DNA of 64,000 bases from Aquila chrysaetos chrysaetos (taxonomy: Eukaryota > Chordata > Aves > Accipitriformes > Accipitridae), in contig NC_044010.1 of the NCBI RefSeq assembly GCF_900496995.4, forward strand, positions 930,001 through 994,000, read 5' to 3'. Both the position numbers and the translations under genes were made by a program. Position 1 is the stretch's first letter. Every line of letters starts with the position of its first letter. Positions 58,428 through 64,000 of the stretch are shown one piece after another. The notes under the pieces were generated by a model. That model made no database searches and was not told where the DNA came from. It was given only the letters and a program-made list of their open reading frames with translations.

Positions 58428-61038
58428 CTACGTAGGACAGAGAGAGGAAAAAAAAAGGAGTTACCATCAGTCACCACACCGAGGCACGTCATTTCTCCAC
58501 AAAATTCTTACTGCTGCTCCTTCCTCCATATGGAAATCTGTTTGGCCCGCCCTAAATCCACTCCTCTTTAAAGCACCCTTGAGTGCCTGACACAACTGTT
58601 CTGTTGACGCTCACGGTTAAGATGGGGACAGCTCCATTTGGAGGGATACCCGCGCTGTTACTTTTGGGAGGTCTAAGAAGCCCAGGCTCACATCGCTTCC
58701 GACACACCCCGAGATCCACCCTTGCAAGTCCATCTGCTGGCCTGAAGCCCAGAAGTCACGGGTGTTGAGGGGTCATCGCCCAGCACAACCTCAAGCACCT
58801 TGAATCTCAAACACCCAGCACCGTGACTGCTAGCGGAAGGACCAGGATCCTACAAGGAGTCTACAGGGGTTCATTATCCCCTTGCCACATCAGATTTGTT
58901 TACCCATCTGCTGCTGAAGCAATAAGACCCAAGGCCAATTTGAGATGCTCGGCAGCGGCATCCACATGGATTTGATCAGCAGGTAACCTAGTTCCTTCTC
59001 ACTGCCAGTACTCTCACACTATCACTCACCTCTTCCTCCTCTGCAGATCGTTTTTCTGCATGACCATCCTGCTCTTGCCCATTCTCGTCCCCTTCTAAGC
59101 ACAAGCAAGAGAGGAAATCGCAGGTTAATTGAAGTAGCATTTAAGGGAATGTAATCTCGCAGTCAGAGGGCTCAGAGAAGGAATCTCCCTCCATGATCTT
59201 CTGTTCCCCGCAGCCTGATTCCCCCCATCTTCCCTATACCAATTATTCCTACCTTCATCCTCATCACCACCTTCTTCTTCATCCACATCATCAGGATTCT
59301 CTTCCTCATCCTCTTCAGCTCCATTTTCCTCATCCTGAATGAAAGAAATTGGGCAGAGCAGAAATGGGCATCAGGATGATGCTTCCATATGCTCTTTGCT
59401 GCAAGTGCAAGACCAATCTCCACAGCTCCAGCCACTTCAGGCTCCAGTCTCAGATGTGCATCGAGTGACCTCTGCACTGTTACTCAGACACCGTTCTTCC
59501 CACCATCCCAGCTGAAACCCTCCTCCCAACCGGCCTTCTTTACAAACCCAATCCTTCCAGTCCCTCCCCACCAATATGAACCCCCTTGACTTCCACAAGC
59601 TTACATCCCGACAAGCTGCTGCCATCCCATCCCAACAATCAGAACATCTCTCTGGTTACAGGCTAATGACTTAGCCTATGCTCGTAGTACATCTGCTTCC
59701 AGATCCCCTTCTGACCTTCATCTGTCTGTGCACTTCGTCACTGCTCCTCCCCCCCACCTTCTTCAACTTACACCCCTGACGGACCTCAGGATACTTCAGT
59801 GGGCGCAGGACCACGTCTCCTGTGCCACCTTCTCCTAACTCCTACTTGATCTTGTCTCCATTCCCTTCCTTCTTTGAGCTTTTTTCTTCTCGCTGGGCCA
59901 TGCTGACTACGCCAAGTCCTTCAAGGCTCATTCTCCGCAATTATCCTATAGCTCGCTCTTCATTTGCCCCTCTCCTTTATGAGCTCCCTTGGCCTGCCCT
60001 CTTTCTTAATCTCCCGTATTCCCTTCGTATTCATTACCCAAAGCGAGCCAGGCTAACCACCTCTTATAAAACCCTCCCTGACGCCTCTAAATCCCTCAGA
60101 AGGGCCTCACCTCTACTACCTCCTTCTTCTTTTCTTTGTGGACTGTTTTCTCCTCAAGTTTTTCCTTCTTTTCTTTCATTTCCTACACACGAGATGAGAA
60201 AAAACCACTCCGGTGGTCAGCGGCAAGAAAATAAAAAAGACGGGGATGCTTAAACAAAGAGGGTTTAGAGGAAATGCAGAGTTAACGGTGAGGAGAGAAA
60301 ACGTATTAGGCATTAAATCTGCCCGCCCTGACAAAGGAAAAAAGCAACGAAAACGCGTCAGAGCTACTTTTAGACCACGCGCATGTGGAAACCAGAAGTA
60401 CGGAAGAGTTTTAATGGTGGTTTGTTTTTTTTTGTGTTTTTTTTTTTTTTTTAAAAAAAGAACCTTGTCCGTAAGATCGAGGCGTTTCCGGCCCTTCCAC
60501 CCCCTCCCCCCCCCTCCGCGGGACCCGCGCTTTGTGTCCACACAACTTTCCGCCCCCCACGGCCCCCCCCCCCCCCCTCCGCCGCCGTTAAACCGTTTCC
60601 CCTTAAACGGTTCTGCCGTCCTCCCGCCCTGACGGGAGACCCGCCGGCGCGATTCCCGCCCTTTCCCCCCCCCGCCGAGCCGAGCCGAGTCGAGCCGAGC
60701 CGAGCCGAGTCGAGCCGAGCCCGGCGCGCGGGCCGCCCGGCCAATGGGGGGGGGAGGCGGGGAGCGGGGCGGGGGGCGCTCGCGCCCCCCGCCCCGCCCC
60801 CCGCCTCCCCCCCCATTGGCCGGGCGGCCCGCGCGCGCGCTCCCCCCGCCGGCCGGGTACCTCAGACGCCGTTCGCGCGCGGCCCCAGCCGTGAGGCGAT
60901 CGGTGCCCCTCACACACCCCCCCCGTCCCTGTCAGGAACGGGGCGGCTGTGGCGAAAGGAGGGGATAGGCGGCGGCGGAGGGTGCCTCACCTTAGCGCTC
61001 AGCTCCGCCGGTACCTCCTCGACGCGTTTTTCCGACAT
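58377..61038 (-). CDS. PTMS: PTMS, parathymosin (complete gene, 5 coding exons)
   Basis: Parathymosin is a very acidic, intrinsically disordered nuclear protein related to prothymosin alpha. It binds zinc and histone H1 and influences chromatin compaction. Coding exons on the minus strand: 61038-60991 (MSEKRVEEVPAELSAK), 60182-60111 (EMKEKKEKLEEK...KKEVVE), 59334-59253 (glutamate/aspartate-rich), 59094-59030 (acidic, then HAEKRSAEEEE), 58427-58377 (DEVDPKRQKTENGSSA). They sum to 318 nt, 105 aa (human 102), and all splice phases agree. The N-terminal MSEK, the lysine/glutamate helix, the acidic centre and the C-terminal PKRQKTENG nuclear-localisation end are all family hallmarks; that end separates PTMS from prothymosin together with its position next to LAG3. 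The promoter is a CpG island with a TATA box. Confidence 0.96.
59030..59094 (-). CDS. PTMS: PTMS exon 4
   Basis: The 65-nt exon, flanked by TTCTAG-type acceptor text (GCTTAG) and a GTGAGT donor, encodes an acidic stretch ending AEKRSAEEEE. Confidence 0.9.
59253..59334 (-). CDS. PTMS: PTMS exon 3 (acidic core)
   Basis: The 82-nt exon begins DEENGAEEDEEENPDD and is almost wholly Glu/Asp. This is the histone-binding acidic centre of the family. Confidence 0.92.
60111..60182 (-). CDS. PTMS: PTMS exon 2
   Basis: The 72-nt exon encodes EMKEKKEKLEEK, then HKEKKKEVVE, the lysine-rich segment of thymosin-alpha-type proteins. Confidence 0.93.
60673..60721 (+). repeat. (GAGCC/GAGTC)n pentamer array
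   Basis: About nine or ten pentamers are mostly GAGCC with GAGTC recurring at regular places. The array abuts the left arm of the palindrome in PTMS intron 1. Confidence 0.9.
60724..60836. repeat. GC-rich near-perfect palindrome with paired CCAAT and GC boxes
   Basis: Two arms of about 56 bp are reverse complements with one mismatch and one difference in G-run length (nine against eight), joined by almost no loop. Each arm carries CCAAT (60,741-60,745 forward, 60,815-60,819 inverted) and GGGGCGGGG-type Sp1 sites. It lies in PTMS intron 1, about 150 bp inside the donor. Confidence 0.9.
60991..61038 (-). CDS. PTMS: PTMS exon 1 (start)
   Basis: The ATG at 61038 starts MSEKRVEEVPAELSAK, followed by a GTGAGG donor. 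Human PTMS begins MSEKSVEAAAELSAK. Confidence 0.95.
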
Positions 61039-61228
61039 CCCGGGTAGCGAAGGGAAGAGGCCGGTGCGAGGGAGCCCCGCGGGAAAGAAGAGTGAGGAGC
61101 CGGGGTGGAAGGGTTGAGTGTTAAGCGGCGGGAGCGCAAAGTCCCGGCGATGCGGAGGCGGCGGGTTCCCGCCCCGGGGGCCAAAGTACCAGGGTCTCCC
61201 GCGGTGGGGGTATACGCCGGGGAAGGGG

Positions 61229-61235
61229 ATTTATA
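61229..61235 (-). promoter_or_regulatory. PTMS: Candidate TATA box of PTMS
   Basis: TATAAAT on the minus strand (GTGTATAAATCC) lies about 190 nt upstream of the ATG. It places the transcription start near 61,200 with a 5'UTR of about 160 nt. Confidence 0.55.
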
Positions 61236-61978
61236 CACCGCCCGGTGACGAGGGAAGGAGGGACCTGGGGAGGGAGGGGAGAGGGACGGGAGGCGGAGGG
61301 AGGAGGAGGGAGGGGAGAGGGACGGGCCGCGCCGCGGGGAGCGCGGCCGCCAGAACAATGCGCGCTCGGCGCTTCACGAGAGCAGGCGCCCGCCCGGGGG
61401 CTCACCGCAACCCCCCGCGAAGGTGCCGCTTCCCCTTGCGGCGCCGCCCGGCCCGTCGAGGCCAGGCGGGGGCGCGAAGGACGAAATCCCCGCTCCCTTC
61501 TTGCCGCCGAACCGCTAGGCAGCGGTACCAGGCACTGCCTGGGGATGAGGGGGAGGGAGAACCGAGCCCCTCTGCCCCGCCGCCCCTGCAGCACGGCCGG
61601 GCGGAGGAGTGAAGGGGTGGTGGGTGGGAAGCCGCCCCTTCCCGGAGGAACCCGGGGATGGGCGAGGAGCGGTGCTTACGGGGCCGTGTGGGAGGGCAGG
61701 GCTGGCGACGGCCGGGCTCACGCGGCCTCCTGCCTGGAATTTTCCACTCCAGCTGCCCGCCCGCCCGCTGGAAGCGCTCCCGGCGGCGGGGCTGCTGCTC
61801 CCGCTCCCGCCCCGCGGCCCTCCCTCCCCCTCCCCCCGGGAACCCGCCGCGTTGGGGGCGGGGCGAAGGCTGACTTTTCCCGCGCTCTAGGCGCGCGGCG
61901 GAGGGAAGAGGGCGGGGCCCGGCTCCTGCGCGCGTCGGCGAGGCGGCGGGGAGGGTTAAGAGAGCGCATCCCCGTTCC

Positions 61979-61988
61979 CCATATAAGG
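61979..61988. promoter_or_regulatory. Perfect CArG box (SRF site)
   Basis: CCATATAAGG matches CC(A/T)6GG exactly. It lies within the CpG island, with two inverted CCAAT boxes 25-80 bp to its right. It could also serve as a TATA element for a plus-strand start near 62,010. Confidence 0.55.
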
Positions 61989-62750
61989 AGGGACTAATGG
62001 GTGGGCGCCCGATTGGGCTATTCAAATGAGCCGTCCGCCTGGCAACAGGTTTCCTATTGGCTGCCGGGGGTAAGCCCGCTGGCGGGGTGTGTGTAGAGGG
62101 GGGGTTGCAGGGACGGTTGCTGCAGTGAGGAGGGAGGGGCCGCTGGCACGTGGGGCGGTGGGGCAGGCGAGGGCGTGAGGCGGTGGGGGGCAGCGCTGCG
62201 GCCTGTGGGGCTCTGCTGGGTTCGGCCTCCCCTTCCGTGGGTCCTCCCTTTTTGGGGGGTCCTGGCTGGAGTCCGGGGTGGTTTGTGAGGAGACGGGCCT
62301 GAAGCAGACTGTTTTGAAGCAGCCAGGCAGCGTGGGGTGCAGGCGTCGCCTGCCTCCGGCGCTTAAAGCGGGGAGGCCTCGGTGGCGTGAGCGGGGCCGT
62401 GCCTCGGTGTTCTCAGCCCTGTGTGCTACTCCGCGGTAGCACGGCAGGTGTTAGGGCCGGGGCACCGGTGAGCTCACCACTCCCCGGCGCTGCCGTGATG
62501 GCCTGCTGACGCTCTTTGGTGAGGGCAGCTCCAACTGCCCGCTGCCGGTTTGGCCTCCTGGCTCCGGCGGTGAGCGGTGGCGCGGCCAGGCAGCTTACAG
62601 CGTGCAATACTGACGCCTGACGCCTGCCTGGGAAACGGGGCCCTTCCCGGCCCCCGCCGGCTGCGGAGGCGTTGGTGGTTGCCTCCGGGCAGGGGGGGAG
62701 CCTGCTGAGAAGGATCACCACCCAGCTCTTGAGTCTCCTTTTAAGCACAA

Positions 62751-64000
62751 GTCCTTTCTGCAGAACGGCAGGTTGTGTCTTGCAGCCGCGGGGATTTGTT
62801 AACTAAACAGATGTTCCTATAGCCGCACTTCAGACCATTGTTTATCAGCTTGAGCAGACCGGGATGACTAAATTCCCTTTACCTTTCCCAGAAGATTTAT
62901 GTTGTCCCACTCTTAGTCACAGGCACGCACAAAAAATCTGCATGCATTTGCAAGCCTACATACAAAACTAAGCATGCACATGAGTACATATGGATGTACA
63001 CGTGTACGCAGCCATTCTCACAGGTACAAGGCAAGGTTATTAAGCCATCTGGTTGGAAAATGTGTTTAGGCACACAAGCCCTTCTTGTCCTTCTGATACA
63101 AACTCAGTAAGCCACTGTGGAAAGTCAGGATTTAAAACTGGTGCTCTGAGTTTAATGGAATGTGTTTCAGTTTGAGCATTTAATAGAAAAAGCAATTGGT
63201 ACTTGCAGAACAGGGAGAGTGATAAGTACGTATCTCCTGAAGGAAAGTATGAAAGAGATTGGATAAATTGTAATCTGTGTGACAGGGAGGTAGGAAGTCC
63301 CCACCTTGTCATCCCGTCTCCCCTGCAGCTATGGCTGTTTCTCTCATGATCTAAATCTACATTCTTCCTAGCTACACACAGTGCATAGTGCCTGCTCCAA
63401 AGAAATTGTCATGTAACCCAGACACACAGATCTAGGCTAGTACCGAAATAACAAATCATGAAAATGCATGCATTAATTATTTTTTTTTCCCTACCGTTTC
63501 ACAAAGCCCCTCTGGCCAGTTTCTCAGGTCTAGCTGCTATCAGTGTTCAAGTACCCCTTTTTTATCCCTCTCTTCTGCAAGAGGAAAATCGTAATTTCTG
63601 GAGCTACACCCAAAAATATGAGCCAAAAAAATCTATAAAGTGGCCAGATGTTCTTCCTCTCTGCTTCTGCTTGTCAGGAGATGCGTGGCTCGTGGCTCTG
63701 CTGTTCTCTTCACCAATCCAGGTTTTTTATTCTTTTTCCTTCAGAGGCTCAACTACTGAAAATGCAAAACTACACCAACACGCATCCCCTGGCAGAGACA
63801 TTTTCACGTTAATGCCCAAACAGGCTTTGACACAACATCCTAGAGCGGAGAAAGCAAGGATTGTATTCAGCGATGTTGCTGTGCCCAACGCGCCTTCTTG
63901 ACACAGCGCACCCACAGATGCAAATAGACAAACACCTGTTTGTGTAAGGGAAGCGTGTTTCCAGCAACCTGTAGGATGGGGCTGTTTGGTCAGCTCTGCA
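62751..64000. other. Right-hand flank without recognised gene
   Basis: Composition returns to AT-richer sequence. No exon was recognised. By synteny the next gene would be MLF2, divergent from PTMS, but nothing in these bases shows it. Confidence 0.5.

Larger units (their letters stand above)
60450..62750. promoter_or_regulatory. PTMS: CpG island over PTMS promoter, exon 1 and intron 1
   Basis: Continuous GC-rich, CpG-dense sequence spans PTMS exon 1 and about 1.7 kb upstream. It holds GC boxes, purine-rich GGGAGGG runs at about 61,250-61,325, two inverted CCAAT boxes at 62,012-62,016 and 62,056-62,060, and a CArG box at 61,979-61,988. Confidence 0.8.

Noticed and set aside
60176-60913. 245-codon minus-strand open frame over PTMS intron 1
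   Set aside because: It runs through the poly-A/T tract, GC palindrome and pentamer array in a frame unrelated to PTMS. It is low complexity with no domain.
61245-61997. 250-codon plus-strand frame in the PTMS promoter
   Set aside because: CpG-island composition keeps several frames open. It overlaps the PTMS promoter antisense and has no recognisable domain.
1-64000. CRISPR arrays, bacterial operons, rRNA or tRNA genes
   Set aside because: Spliced vertebrate genes and CR1/LTR repeats show this is nuclear bird-type DNA. No array, tRNA cloverleaf or rRNA was noticed, though a tRNA search program was not run.

Overview
This window is a piece of a vertebrate chromosome, almost certainly from a bird. 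The coding exons are short and bounded by clean GT/AG splice sites. CR1-type LINE 3' ends (one finishing in the typical TTCTATGATT tail) are scattered through it, alongside LTRs of the retrovirus-like kind common in birds. The two housekeeping-type promoters are strong CpG islands. The species cannot be read from sequence alone; the repeat content looks more like a non-galliform bird than chicken, which is only an inference.

Four genes were recognised, all on the minus strand, in the conserved order known from human 12p13.31: GPR162 - CD4 - LAG3 - PTMS. Left edge (1-4,560): the first large coding exon of the orphan 7TM receptor GPR162, its upstream CpG-island first exon, and a (GGGGCC)n hexamer array. 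12,240-18,254: the complete CD4 gene, nine coding exons that join to 1,440 nt (479 aa), including a terminal exon with only 16 coding nt. 34,875-40,831: the complete LAG3 gene, eight coding exons that join to 1,515 nt (504 aa), with its cytoplasmic exon 2.45 kb downstream of the membrane exon. 57,455-61,200: the complete parathymosin gene PTMS, five coding exons that join to 318 nt (105 aa), with a TATA-containing CpG-island promoter. All splice phases were checked by hand and are consistent. By synteny P3H3 should lie beyond the left edge and MLF2, divergent from PTMS, beyond the right edge; neither is seen here.

The rest is intergenic or intronic. The striking element is at 21,282-22,809, between CD4 and LAG3: two solo-LTR-like copies in inverted (tail-to-tail) orientation, with the same 5-bp direct repeat CAAGT on both outer sides. 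The whole palindrome therefore looks inserted as one unit. Its arms are about 10% diverged at the outer ends but show no mismatch over about 280 bp in the middle, a pattern expected from arm-to-arm gene conversion. A related LTR at 26,211-27,427 carries a nested CR1 insertion. A separate near-perfect GC-rich palindrome with a CCAAT box in each arm lies in PTMS intron 1.

Functionally, CD4 and LAG3 are paralogous four-Ig-domain T-cell receptors for MHC class II, activating and inhibitory respectively. PTMS is a small acidic nuclear protein and GPR162 an orphan receptor. They share a neighbourhood, not a pathway.
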